Shown in pieces: positions 11,901-23,088 of a stretch of DNA of 64,000 nucleotides. The DNA is taken from contig VFFE01006868.1 of assembly GCA_008921705.1 (NCBI GenBank), forward strand, positions 62,480-126,479. The letters are read 5' to 3'. Each line of letters starts with the position of its first letter. Position 1 is the stretch's first letter. This stretch comes from Burhinus oedicnemus (taxonomy: Eukaryota; Chordata; Aves; Charadriiformes; Burhinidae). The position numbers and the translations under genes are program-made. A model generated the notes under the pieces. The model worked only from the letters and a program-made list of their open reading frames with translations, had not been told where the DNA came from and ran no database searches.

Positions 11901-14900
11901 TTCAGATGGAGTCTGGAGAGTGACAATGATTTTGAGTGAATCTGCTGAAGTCAGATAGATTTGTGCTTCAGAAATGGAGCGGGAGAAAAACTTTACATAT
12001 ACCTTCATATAATCTGACAAATCTCCAAGTAAATCTTTTTTCTCACCCCTTTTGAGAACTATGAAGTTGTACAGAAATAAAGGCATCTTTTCTGGCTCAT
12101 AGAAGTTTTACTTCTTGTGGTAAAAAACAAGGCCAGTAGGAATAAAACCAGTCTGACGCAAAATAGTTTTCTTGGGCTAGCTGTTAAGACATTATATTTT
12201 TTAGATATAACTTGAACTATTTTAACCTTGGTGAATCTTAATCCCAACTTACCTCCCATACTTTGATGATCATATACTTAGGCAGGTAGTACTATTGACA
12301 TCAGTGTGACTGCTCACCAGTAGGAATATAAATCAGGGTGACTAATCAGCACGGAAACCTCTAATGCTATAATTATAATCTTTTGCAAAGTAGTACTCCC
12401 CTTGACTGTTCATCTTCTTGCTTCATACCTAAAGTTAAGCCTTACACTTGAATCTTTGGTTAGTCTGCATGTCTTTCTGTTATGGGATAGAGTGTGGGGA
12501 ACTGGTGATGCTGACTCATTATGTTTTGATGCCATGAGCTGCAGCTTTCCCAGAACAGCTGCTTTTTGTGACAAACATGATGCTCTACACTAGGCCTTTG
12601 ATTTTCTGCATATTTTACTTGCTCATTAGGTCTTGCTCTTTGTATATTACTGCTTCATTCATTGTACGTATTCTACTGTATGTTCCCAGATGGTCAAGTA
12701 TTTTCATCTGTGTTTTCTATTTTGCCTTTGCAGAAGTTGCTAAAAGTTTTGATGAGCATGAGTGGATGCAGGTTTAAATTATAATTTAAGAAAATAATGG
12801 GAGAAAGGGGTTTGAATCACTGGATGCTCAACTGTAACACAAATAGCGGGGCAGGGGACAGAATACTAGAGGTACACGCTTTGCTGCAGTTTTGAGAGCT
12901 AAATAAGTATTATGAAGATCTAAAGGTTTGCACATGAGCACATGCCACTTATTGGAAATTGTTCCTCTGACTATCACTTTCACTTGGAAAATACTCAAGT
13001 CCTTGGTAGTGTACTGCCAACATTCATTCTGAGCCCTCCATATGGACAGAGAAGGTATTGTTTAATATCTTGTGTATCTGATGATTTCCCACTTTCACAG
13101 GAGAGGTTCTTGTTTGAGTTTTGCCTAAGAAAAAAAGGTAGTAGTATTTCTGTCACGCTCATGTTTACTGAGTAATTTCTTTTATCATTAATCACAAATG
13201 ATCACATCTGAGTTCTAGCTTTATGTGCTTTTTTACTGCTTTAGGAACTTGTCACTCCATAAGCATCTGTATATTCTTAATTTATTACCAACACTGTCCT
13301 GTAACAAATTAAATATATTAACTACTTGATATTTTTAGAAATTAATGATATTTTCATATTTTTTCCTGTAATAATACCCACAAACAGTAATCACTTCCAT
13401 TTCGAATTTTATTCCCACACTATATTCTAGACCATGGTATTCTAAAGACTTATAAAATCAGTGATTTCATGGCAACATGAAATACAGGAATTTGTTTCTT
13501 TCTAATATTTTCAGTAAAACATTTTTTTGTTGTTTTTGTATTTTACCCACATTATTGGATTTGAGGTTGAACTGTGTTTGATTTTTTTTTTTAATGGTTT
13601 TTGTTACAGTCTCATTAAAATAGGCTCTGGTTCACAGGCTCTTTTTTTTTTTTTTTGGCAAATGGATTTTCAAAGTAGAAAAACTTAATTCATTTAATGT
13701 GGTACCTAACTAGTTTGTAGCCAAACAGTGTATCTTTTACATGACTCAAGGATCACTGTGCTCTTGTCCTATTCCATGTATTGGAGGATCATCAACTGAC
13801 TTTATGAAGATAAATATAGATATTGTTAGATAGATTTCACCCATTTACTTTGGGTTCAAGACTGAGAAAGTTCTCGGAGAATCTTGAGCATTGGGTTACC
13901 ATCCTTTTGTGAGCAAATTCTTATAAGATGCCACTGGATGAGATTCAGAAGACAAATGAAGGAGAACAGACTTCAGAGTAACTGATGGAATATTCAGTTT
14001 CGATACGTATTTTGAAAGATTTTATCTTCTTGAATGCTAGTTGTGATTTACAGTTAATATGATTTTGCTCCAGACATTGGCAAATAGGATCAAAGGAAGC
14101 ATATTTTGCTTTGTACTCTTCCTGTTATTTCCGTTTACTAGTTTTCCATTTAGGAAGCCTTGCAAACACACAGAATAAATGCTGGGAATCCAGGAAATAC
14201 CTTCATAGCATCATGCCCGTTGCTCTATGTAACCCAGTTTCCCTGTGGAAGCTTGGACCATCATAGATGTGTTGGAGCATCCAGAGAAAGAAACAATCCT
14301 TGATGTCCTGAAGATTTGCTACTCCCTGCTGCTTTGAAGCCGGTAATGCAGGGTCACAGCAGCCGGCACAGCTCCTCCAGGGCTTGTCTGCAAACACCCG
14401 TCAGCTGGGGAGCTGTCATGAACAACTCACCACAGAGATGAAAGGAAAAATTTTAACCTCACAGTCCATCACCAACACCATGCCAGGCTCCCAGAATAGT
14501 CTTAGAAGGTCTGGGGTAATAGATCTGCTTCTTCACAGGGACCACAGAACCAACCCTAGTGTATATGCCTGTTTTCAAAGGGAGTGAAAAGTCTCCTATA
14601 ACACCTGTCCTCCAAGAAATCCTGATTATCTGTTGTTCACAACGGTTGAAAAAATTGCTTTCTAAACTATTTTCTAATTAAGGAAATGCATTTTTTTCCC
14701 CCAAAAAAAAGAAACCCCATCCCCAAATTACTAGCCAAAGTATTCCACAACTGACATTTGTCATCTTTGTTATACACCGTTTAAGAGGACTTAACTGTTG
14801 CATTCAACGTCGTTTGGTTTCAGTGTATTACAGTTATCAGTCCATTCTCCAGAACTTTCCAAGTCTTGGTAAAAGAGGTAAATTTCAGTTCTTGGAAATT

Positions 14901-17445
14901 AAGATTATTTTTATGACTGTGTCAAGATGTGTTCATTGGATAAAAAAAAGTAGTTTTTCTTCATATAGTGCATAGTGAGTGCTAAATGAAACTGTATTAT
15001 GCTGAATATACATATATTTACTTTAAATAATGTGAAACTTTGCACGCATACAATTAGCTCTTTAACGCTAATTTTAGAAAATTACTTGTGTATGATCAGC
15101 ATAATCTATTTTTTATCAGCAGTTCAGATTTATTCTGGCTTTGATTCTTACTATCTCTTTACAGCAAAAATATTTTTTATTTCTTTAAGAAAGTAATTAA
15201 ACTCAGCTCAGCATATATTTTTGGAGGTAGTATAAAAAGCTCTTGCTGTGATACCAAATGTAAGACGACTGTTTTCTGGGTGAAATTATCACACTAGTGA
15301 TTAAGAATCCATTTTTTAACTCTAACTTTAGAACTTTCTTATTTATACAAATAACATCATTAAAAAGAACAGTTTCTTACAGAGTTCCTTCAGAATGGAG
15401 ATAATTTATGTTGCTATTCACACGGGTTGTTTTCCAAGACCTTTAAACTCCACTGACTGATATAGAAGAACAGCAAATACAGCTTCAATGATTAAAAGAA
15501 TAGAAGTTTTCTTACTCTTCATCTGTCCTGAATAGATTGATAGATTGGGGGGGGGAGGGGGGGGCAGTTCTTGGGTTTTTTTTTGTGAGGAACAGAATCT
15601 GTAGTGAATAAAGACAAGTTTAAGATGTGACTTGTAATTTTTCAGGTATCTGTAGTTTAACCTGGACTCCTAAAATTTTACTGTAGTTGAATGGTTATGA
15701 ACATGCCTGCTCTGCCATTTTCTCAGGGAGGTAGCATTTCCCTGTGAACCCAGCCTGATGAAGGTTTGCTTTGGTCTGTCTGCTATTTAAGAAGATTAAG
15801 AGAAACTTGGTTAGTGAATGACAGCTTTATGTCCAAGAGGATTTGCCTCTTTATGATTAAAGATTTTTATCAGTAAGAAATTACAGTGAACTTATCATTC
15901 AAAGTGGGCGATTTAATGATCTTTCAATGTTGTGCTAAGATGTAGGGATAAAAAGATTTTTTTACTGACTAGAAATGATGGCAGAAAGTAACAGCAAGAA
16001 TCTTCATCCAGAGAAGGGTCTTAAAGAAAACAATTAAAGACAGAAAAAATGAAATAAAACAGTTTTATACTTAGCAAAAAGGAATAAGAAATATTGAGGA
16101 CTGCAACAGCCACTGCAGATAAATTGTTGGAAACACAATGGCTGAATTACCAAAATAATTTCTAAATGTGTTTCGAGTTAGAGAAATAGAAATTGCCTTT
16201 AAAATTAGTAAGAAAGGAAAGTAAGTCTATTAAAAAACCCCGATCTGTTAGCATAGATTCTAAAGGACAAATGATTTACAAAGAGATAGATGCCACATAC
16301 CTACCTTATACAGCCTGGTTTCTGAAGTATACAAGTGCAAACGTCCCCCAAATTCCAGCTAAAATCTCCTTCTGAAGGTAGTCACATATTAAATACTTAA
16401 AAAGACTAAGCTCGACTTTGCTTAAAAAAAAAAAAAGAAAGAAAACCAGTGTGACTGGCAGCAAAAGTGGTCATGTCCATGTCATTTACGGCAGATTTGC
16501 TCAGGCTACCGCATTCTAAGAGGGAAATTCACTTGCCCTTTACCCTTCCCACTTCTAGGGTGGGGATTATAACCTAGAGCATAGTCTCATTTTTTTCCCC
16601 CAAGATATGCATGAGATGACACTTACTTCAAATATTAAACAATGAATGGATGCTAGTTACCTCTCTGTATATGCACTGCTTGTTTCTTTCAATGGAAAAA
16701 TTAAATCTGTTTTATGCTAAAAGTAGGTTTTTGTTCTTTAGGAAGTGGGTACTGCCGGGGGATGGGACCAGATATAATTTCCAGTTAGATGCCCATCTTT
16801 CATGTCTGTAGATATGGACCAGTGCCAGCTTAAAGTGAAGGCTGTTCTCTATGCATGTACAGAGTTTGATAAGCTAAAGATTCCATGCCAAGCTTTTGTG
16901 GGGACCTGCAGTGTGTGAAGCCTAGCTGCGGGTCTAGAAAGACCTTCCAAATTCAAGGATCCCACCACAGGACTCAGCATAGTTCTTTGTTCCAGTAACT
17001 TGTATATTCTAATATATTTAAAGAAATCATACACGATAAATGCAAAATTAATTTGGTAAACTTCTGAAAGCAGTCAAAGTCTTTGCTTTCTCTATTAATG
17101 GAATTAACCAAATTTTCATATTCTATGCTAAACTGTTGCTGAAGTATTACATTACATAAAAACCCTATAATTTTTGTTTGTTTTGTTTTGATGACATTAA
17201 CAGTGAGTGGAACTTAAACTACACAGGTGAAATTAAGTAAGAGGAAGACACAGTCCTCTCTCTAGAGAATCTATGGGATCTATTAGAATCTGTTTATGCT
17301 TCAGTTTAGGGATTAGCATTGTCAGATAGGAGGTAGCTGATACCAAGACTTGTAATTCTTGTGTCCTATCATGAGCACCAGGAAAATGTTAGACTGTCTG
17401 AAGAAAGGGGTGTGTGAGGGAAATCTCCACACAAAGAGATTGTGT
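5987..17445. other. Long non-coding block
   Basis: AT-rich DNA without a recognised gene, RNA or interspersed repeat. Small items: a 10-bp inverted repeat CTTTTCTTTT/AAAAGAAAAG at 6321-6346, a T15 run at 13642-13656, a G-rich run at 15547-15564, an A-run near 16425 and a CA/TA microsatellite near 17512-17545. Open frames here (for example 8107-8337 or 16193-16375) have no recognisable family and look like chance. Confidence 0.55.
15547..15564 (+). repeat. G-run (G9-A-G8)
   Basis: Two poly-G runs separated by one A, preceded by a small TAGATTGATAGATT duplication. Homopurine G-runs of this length can form a G-quadruplex and are prone to sequencing and assembly error. Confidence 0.85.
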
Positions 17446-17461
17446 TCCACCCCTTATCCCA
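17446..17461 (-). other. Polypurine tract of the provirus
   Basis: The minus strand reads GGGATAAGGGGTGGAA. Such purine runs prime plus-strand DNA synthesis and normally sit directly before the 3' LTR. Here the following minus-strand bases (CACAATCTC) do not resemble an LTR start, so the 3' LTR is missing at exactly this point. Confidence 0.6.
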
Positions 17462-17749
17462 TACCATTTGGGTCTTGCTCAGATCACTATTACTCTTATC
17501 TATCAAATTTGTACACACACATACATATATAGATACATGCAGGTCACTCGTCTATGATTTATCTTTACACACAAAAGTTCATTAAGTCCATTTAGTTCAT
17601 GATTCCCGGATCTCATCTCAGGGCAGGAAAAATGGTATGAAATTCACTGTGGTTTGTGCCCACAGGTAGCATGTCCATCTCGAAGAGTTTTGCTGGACGC
17701 CAGCTGATGAAGCTAGCTCAGGTTCCATCACCACTATGTTATCCTGAAA

Positions 17750-18060
17750 AACACTTATTGAACACCATTAGTATTATGTGGCAATCAACATCATACAGCT
17801 CAGAACTGAGTATTCTCACCAAGGGTTAAATTCCCTTGAGGTACACATTGAACTTCTCCATTCTTCAGCATCACCCACTCAAGAATGGATTTGCCTTTGC
17901 CCGAAGCAGGAAAAACCCAAATGGTTTTCCCTAACAAATTCCTTTCTGCACTACAGGGACTTCATCCCCTTCTACAGTATGTAAAAGGTCTGACTGAGCA
18001 GGACCAGCTTGATTGATGGATCCCCTGGTCTTAACAGGTAGCTTGCGCTAAATGCTTGTC
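17750..18060 (-). pseudogene. Integrase C-terminal remnant
   Basis: Below the main integrase open frame, the minus strand keeps recognisable pieces of the integrase C-terminus in shifted frames, including a stretch giving AGPAQSDLLHTVEG-like sequence after frame correction by eye and a later VPQGNLTLGEN-type stretch. Stops interrupt it (for example directly after LLKNTLKAMGGGTFKN). This is the DNA-binding, SH3-like end of integrase. The exact lower limit is uncertain. Confidence 0.55.
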
Positions 18061-18888
18061 CTAATTTTTAAAAGTTCCACCCCCCATTGCTTTCAGGGTG
18101 TTTTTTAACAGTCCCTTGTACTGCTCAATTTTCCCAGAAGCTGGTGTATGATAGGAGATATAATATATCCACTCAATGCCATGTTCTTTGGCCCAATTAC
18201 TTATAAGATTATTTTTAAAATCGGTCCTATTGTCCAACTCAATTCTTTCTGGAGTGCCATGTTGCCACAAGGCTTGCTTTTCAAGGCCCACGGTGGTATT
18301 CTGGGCAGTGGCATGGGGTACGGCATAGATTTCCAACCCTCCGGTGCTTGCTTCCACCATTGTAAGCACGTAGCGTTTACCCTGGGGGGTTAGAGGGAGT
18401 GTGATGTAGTCAATTTGCCAAGCCTCCCCATACTTGTATTTCAGCCATTGTCCCCCATACCTCAAATGTTTTAACCGTTTAGCTTGCTTGATTTCGGTGC
18501 ATATTTCACAGTTGTGGATAACCTGCACAGTAGTGTCCATGGTTAAATTCACCCCTCGGTCACGGGCCCATTTATATGTTGCATCCCTTCTTTGATGACC
18601 TGAAGTGTCATGGGCCCACCAAGCTAAGAATAGTTCACCTTTATGTTCCCAGTCCAAGTCTATCTGGAAAATTTTAGCAGCCTGGTCCACCTGCTGACTG
18701 TTTTGGTGTTCCTCGGTGGCCCGACTCATGGGTACACGGGCATCTACATGACATACCTTTACAACTAGTTTCTCTAGCTGGTCAGCAATATCTTGCCACA
18801 ATTCAGCAACCTGGATGGGTTTACCTCTGTGCTGCCAGTTGCTCTGCTTCCACTGCTTTAACCATTCCCACAGAGCATTTGCCACCAT
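18061..18888 (-). pseudogene. RNase H C-terminus and integrase (ERV-L-like pol)
   Basis: The longest uninterrupted retroviral reading stretch, 275 codons. Residues 1 to about 75 are the end of RNase H (MVANALWEWL, later CHVDARVP and QQVDQAAK). A zinc-binding module follows: histidines in WAHDTSGHQ and cysteines in NCEIC. The integrase core then shows the first Asp in WQIDYITLP, the second in IELDNRTDF and the Glu in SGKIEQYKGLLK, so the D,D,E triad is still present. Integrase would insert viral cDNA into the host genome. The first residue is an internal Met, not a start, because the protein was made as part of Gag-Pol. With RT destroyed and no paired LTRs it is a relic. Confidence 0.9.
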
Positions 18889-19475
18889 CCATGAGACAGT
18901 ATAGAGATACAGTATTGGCCACTTTTCTCATTCAGCAACATCTAAAGCCAGCTGGATGGCTTTTACCTCTGCAAATTGACTCAATCTACCTTGTCCTTCA
19001 GCAGCTTCTGTGACTCCATACAGCCACTTTCCACCTTCGATGCTTTTCTACAATACAACAAAATCCATCAGTAAACAGAGCATACTGTTTCTCATTATCT
19101 GAGAGTTCGTTATATGGTGGCACTTCCCCAGCACGTGTTACCACCTCCTCTGGTGGCATTCCAAGTCTTTGCCTTTGGGCCAGTTTGTGATCACTTGTAT
19201 GATTCCTGGATGATTTGGGTTTCCTGTTCAAGTTCAGTGTGTGATTAAGGCAATCCATTTACTCCAGGTAGCATCGGTGGCATGATGAGTAGAAGGAACT
19301 TCACCTTTGAACCCAGTACTGGTAATTGAGGTGCCAGGAGGAGGTGAGCTCCAGCACCAATTACCTCTGAAGCAGCTGTAACTCCTTCATATGCTGCCAA
19401 GATTTCTTTCTCAGTTGGAGTATAGTTGGCGTTGGAGCTTTTGTATCCTCGACTCCAGAATCCTAGAGGTCGACC
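18889..19475 (-). pseudogene. RNase H domain remnant of pol
   Basis: Minus-strand pieces of the retroviral RNase H, which degrades the RNA strand of RNA/DNA hybrids. The stretch 18998-19258 contains LFTDGFCCIVEKHRRWKVAV, with the first catalytic Asp in TDG. Further on, a QFAEVKAIQLAL-type helix supplies the Glu in another frame. In YLYTVSWMVANAL the position that usually holds the third catalytic Asp is Val (codon 18895-18897). An in-frame TGA lies near 18930, and frame changes separate the pieces. The segment 19259-19475 between RT connection and RNase H is poorly preserved. Confidence 0.75.
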
Positions 19476-20124
19476 TCAAGTCTCCCCTGGTGCTTTCTGC
19501 CAGAGGCTCCAGATAGGGCCATTGACTTCGGCTGTGGTGTAGAGCACATTTTTAATGTCCTGTCCTGTTCGGACTGGTCCAAGGGCTACTGCATGCACAA
19601 TCTCTTGTTTAATTTGCTCAAAAGCTTGTCGTTGCTCAGGGCCCCACATAAACTCATTTTTCGTTCGAGCCACTTCATAGAGAGGTTTCACAATCTGACT
19701 ATAACCTGGAACATGCATTCTCCAGAAACTCACAACACCTAGAAAGGCTTGTGTTTCCTTTTTGTTAGTAGGTGGGGACATAGATGTTATTTTGTTAATC
19801 ATGTCCATTGGGATCTGGCGACGCCCACCTTGCCATTTAATTCCAAAAACTGGATCTCTCATGCAGATCCCTTGACCTTACCTCTTTTTACAGCAAAACC
19901 TGCTTTCAGAAGAAAGCAAACTGTGGCCTGCATTCTGTTGCTAAAGGAATAGAGAAAAATGCATTAGCGATGTCAATTGTAGTGTACCATTTGGCTTTGA
20001 CTCCAGTTCATACTGAAGTTCTAGCATGTCTGGCACAGCAGCACTCAGTGGTGGTGTGACTTCATTCAGGCCACAATAGTCTACTTACTGTTAATCTCCA
20101 GTCTCTGTCAGACTTTCGCACTGG
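19476..20124 (-). pseudogene. Reverse transcriptase remnant with palm deletion
   Basis: Minus-strand RT fragments. The fingers/palm part is recognisable up to motif A (TIDIANAFFSIPLA, with its catalytic Asp) and the following ECRPQFAF, near 19912-19980. The sequence then jumps at about 19912 straight to an LLKAGFAVKRGKVKG-like stretch that belongs after the palm. The intervening segment, including the Y-x-D-D catalytic box, is absent. The thumb/connection part is open at 19476-19862 (128 codons), with MDMINKITSMSPPTNKKETQ and FLGVVSFWRMHVPGYSQIV. Several stops lie in 19863-20124. RT would copy viral RNA into DNA; without the YxDD box this copy cannot. Confidence 0.85.
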
Positions 20125-20646
20125 TCATATAGGACTGTTAAAGGGTGAGTGAGTCTTGCTGATCACTCCTTGGCTCTCCAGCCGACAAATCAGGTTATGG
20201 ATGGGAATCAGGGAATCTCGGTTGGTGCGATACTGTTGTCGATGCACTGTGGCAGTAGCAATTGGCACCTGCTGATCTTTAACCCTCAGCAGTCCCACAA
20301 CAGAAGGGTCATCTGAAAGATCAGGTAAGGTAGACAGCTGTGTAATGTCCTCAGTCTCTACAGCTGCTATACCAAAAGCCCACTGATACCCTTTTGGGTC
20401 TTTAAAATACTGTCTCTTGAGGAAGTCTATGCCATGGATGCATGGAGCATCTGGGGCAATCACAATGGGGTGTTTCTCCCGTTTATTCCCAGTTAGGCTC
20501 ACTTCAGCCTCCAATACAGTTAGTGCTTGAGAACCTTCTGTCACTCCAGAAATAGTGACAGATTCTGCGCCTTTATGATTCGATGGCAATAGGATACACT
20601 GTGCACCAGTGTCCACTAGAGCTTTACACTTTTGTGGCTCTAACAT
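20125..20646 (-). pseudogene. Aspartic protease and start of reverse transcriptase
   Basis: A 173-codon open minus-strand stretch. Near its start, ALVDTGAQCILLPSN carries the D-T-G active-site triad of retroviral aspartic proteases, which dimerise to cleave Gag-Pol. A flap/second-half region follows, with APDAPCIHGIDFLKRQYF and its conserved G-I-D-F-L. The last third crosses into the RT N-terminus (RDSLIPIHNLICRLESQGVI, then SKTHSPFNSPI). The frame is intact across the protease-RT junction. The first Met is internal; the true protein began in gag or at a frameshift. Confidence 0.88.
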
Positions 20647-21095
20647 GCCACGCCATCAAATCCACACAGTCCAATATACTCAGTCATCCTTCTCCTCCTT
20701 CTGGCTGGAGGCAGGGCCCCTCTAACATTAAGCATAATACCTACGATTAACAGATGGGTTCCTACCTGGACCAAAGGATCACCCACCATAGATCGGAGTA
20801 GCCATCCTCCTGGAAGAATTCATTCTTCTATCTGCTTTAGCCTGCAACTCAAGCACCCATGCCTGTAGGGGTGAGGTAGGTTGTCCACCCCACTTTCTCA
20901 TGTCCTCTACATAGTCACACAGGCAAAACCACAGGATATCTCAAAGCAGGTTCTGTTTCTCTTGAGTCAGTCTTGTAGGAGGGTGTTTTTTCCTAGCAGC
21001 TGCAACGTGGGTCTGTGCAGAGGAAGAGTGGGATCTTTTCTCCATCCTGGACAATTTATCAAACAGTTTCTTGTTTTGCTCAGCCATTTTCTTGG
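20647..21095 (-). pseudogene. Degenerate gag C-terminus / nucleocapsid region
   Basis: Lies between capsid and protease, where nucleocapsid and the gag-pro junction belong. The minus-strand frames are broken by several stops, and I could not make out a clear C-x2-C-x4-H-x4-C zinc knuckle. Assignment is by position. Confidence 0.5.
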
Positions 21096-21567
21096 TCATT
21101 TTCTCAATTTTATCAGCTTTTCCACAGCTGCCACAGTAAGGGGATGAGAGAGATTGTCTTCATACCATCCTACTTTGTTAGCCACTTCATTTACAGTTGA
21201 TGTGTCAGCATCAGATCCTCCCCAGATCATTGTTGACAATGTGTGGGAATACATTGTTGGTGCACTCTGTATGAACTTTCTCTGCATAGATCGTTTGCAT
21301 GGCATTTCATCAGGGTCTACAACCCCTACCAATCACTATAAATCACCTCTCGCACAGCCAGTTCTCTTAGGTACTTAATACCTTTTTCCATGCTTGTCTA
21401 TTTGCTTGGACAGCATTTGATATCATCCTTAAAGGGATACCTGCCCTTTATGGCTGACACAAGTCCCTCCCAGAGACTGAGTGACTTTCTCCCAATTGCT
21501 TTATCGATACCTCCATCTCTGGCCAGGTTTCCCAACTGCGTAGCTTCTCTACCCTCCAAGTCTATGG
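21096..21567 (-). pseudogene. gag capsid C-terminal part
   Basis: Minus-strand gag sequence resuming on the far side of the CR1 insertion. It reads [20 protein letters not shown] and then a [24 protein letters not shown] stretch, a pattern I associate with the capsid of class III avian retroviruses. A frameshift near 21330 leads into an open stretch (21096-21332) with STMIWGGSDADTSTVNEVAN and TVAAVEKLIKLRK. Capsid forms the particle core. The low-coordinate end of this stretch is a stop. Confidence 0.75.
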
Positions 21568-22259
21568 TATCAGCCCCACTGGGGGGGACCTGGAAGTCCT
21601 AGTGGACAACAGGATGACCATGAGCCAGCAATGTGCCCCTGTGGCCAAGAAAGCCAATGGCATCCTGGGGTGCCTCAAGAGGTGTGTGGCAAGCAGGTTG
21701 AGGGAGGTTATCCACCCCCTCTAATCTGCCCTAGTGAGGCTGCATCTGGAATCCTGTGTCCAGTTCTGGGCTCCCCGGTTCAAGAAGGACAGGGAACTGC
21801 TGGAGAGGATACAGCAGTGGGCTACAGAGATGATTAGGGGACTGGAACATCTTTCTTCTGAGGAAAGGCTGAGGGATCTGGGTCTTTTTAGTCTGGAGAA
21901 GAGAAGACTCAGAGGGGATCTCATCAATGCTTGCAAATACTTAAAGGGAGGGTGCTGGGAGGATGGGACCAGTCTTTTTTCAGTGGTGCCCAGTGACAGG
22001 ACAAGAGGTAATGGGCACAAACTTGACCATAGGAAGTTCCATCTAAACATGAGGAGGAACCTGTTTCCTTTGAGGGTGGCAGAGCACTGGAACAGGCTGC
22101 CCAGAGAGGTGGTGGAGTCTCCAACTCTGGAGACATTGAAAACCTGCCTGGATGCCATCCTGTGCAACCTGCTTTAGGTGTCCCTGCTCTGTCAGGGGGG
22201 TTGGACTAGATGATCTCCAGACGTCCCTTCCAACCCCTGCGATTCTGTGATTCTGTGAT
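21568..22259 (+). mobile_element. CR1 LINE inserted into ERV gag
   Basis: A 5'-truncated CR1 on the plus strand, opposite to the provirus. It starts just after GGTATCAG, covers the last 197 codons of ORF2 and the 3' UTR (GGGGGGTTGGACTAGATGATC), and ends with repeated ATTCTGTG units near 22240-22259. Gag coding sequence reads directly into both edges, with little or no gag lost and no obvious target duplication, so the CR1 arrived after the retrovirus. Of the CR1 copies here it is the longest with a preserved reading frame. Confidence 0.93.
21587..22177 (+). pseudogene. CR1 ORF2 C-terminal fragment
   Basis: One continuous frame from [20 protein letters not shown] through [20 protein letters not shown] to LDAILCNLL and the ORF2 stop, broken only by a TAA at 21722-21724. 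It covers the region from just after the RT domain to the ORF2 C-terminus. Subfamily-like differences from the copies at 1240 and 5588 ([20 protein letters not shown] here) suggest a different CR1 subfamily. It lacks the RT catalytic region and is non-functional. Confidence 0.88.
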
Positions 22260-22263
22260 TGTC

Positions 22264-23088
22264 CCAGCATCGATGCAACAAGATGTGTCTCACCTTCATG
22301 ATAACTAAAATCCTTCCTCATATTTTGCAAGTCCTTTATAGAGAAGGATTTAACAACTATCTCTACATCTGAGTCCTCCTCCTGCATTGACACTGGCTGA
22401 GAAGGACTCTTTCCTTTGGTTTAGAATGATCCTCTCCTGGATCTGCTTTAGAAGGACGTTCTGGATCTCCATCAGAACTCTCTCCCAAGCTTTCTGGCTT
22501 GTGCTGGTCCTTGTCATAAGGGACGGGGGAATGAGCTGACCTCCTTTTCTGCTTCCTGGTCACTGGGGCAACTTGTACTGGTTCTGATGGAATTTGAATA
22601 GCAGTGGTACTCGTTGTCAGAGAAGGTGGAGTAGTGACAGTGCTCATTGTCGAGGCTGGAGTAGCTTTTGCTGGCACGGGCAGCAGCGTGGCCTTTATGG
22701 CTACCGGTTGGGGGGCAGCTGGTGCCGGTGCAGGCAGGGGCATGGCTTTGGCTGGGACGGGTGGCGGTGGTGTGCCTTTTACTGATACGGGCGGCAGGGG
22801 CGTGGGTGGTGCTGGTACAGGCTGAGGAGTGGCTCCCGGGGTTTGAGTGGCAGCAGCGCGTGTTACACTATAGCTACTCCTGTACTGGTATTTCATAAGA
22901 ACCCACCCCTGCAACACGTTCAGGAAAGCCAACAACAAAATCATGATCTTAAGAAAGTAACAATCCTTGTTGAAACAGCCCAAAAGGTTTCCATCCCCTA
23001 GCTCTGTTGGTGTCACTTTGGCATAAGCATTAAAGGGCAAAGTACACCTTTCACAGGTAAAACCGAAAGTAATTAGTAATATAATCCA
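22264..23088 (-). pseudogene. gag N-terminal part
   Basis: Minus-strand open stretch from just below TGA (23089-23091) to about 22363, continuing after a frameshift near 22385 to the CR1 edge. Features in order: hydrophobic WIILLITFGF; a C-E-R-C pair; ELGDGNLLGCFNKDCYFLK; a strongly hydrophobic segment IMILLLAFLNVLQGWVLM; a long proline/alanine/valine-rich region with repeated PVPA/PAP units; a basic patch (RKQKRRS); and an acidic, charged end. After the frameshift, DLQNMRKDFSYHEGE and HLVASMLGQ look like the start of capsid. No ATG start is seen upstream; the 5' end is cut off at the LTR boundary (23115/23116). The matrix-like role is inferred from position. Confidence 0.7.

Noticed and set aside
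16193..16375. 60-codon lysine-rich open frame
   Set aside because: No acceptor, donor or family evidence; length within chance expectation.
22594..22898. Plus-strand open frames rich in Gly, Ala and Trp
   Set aside because: Shadows of the GC-rich proline-coding part of gag on the minus strand.
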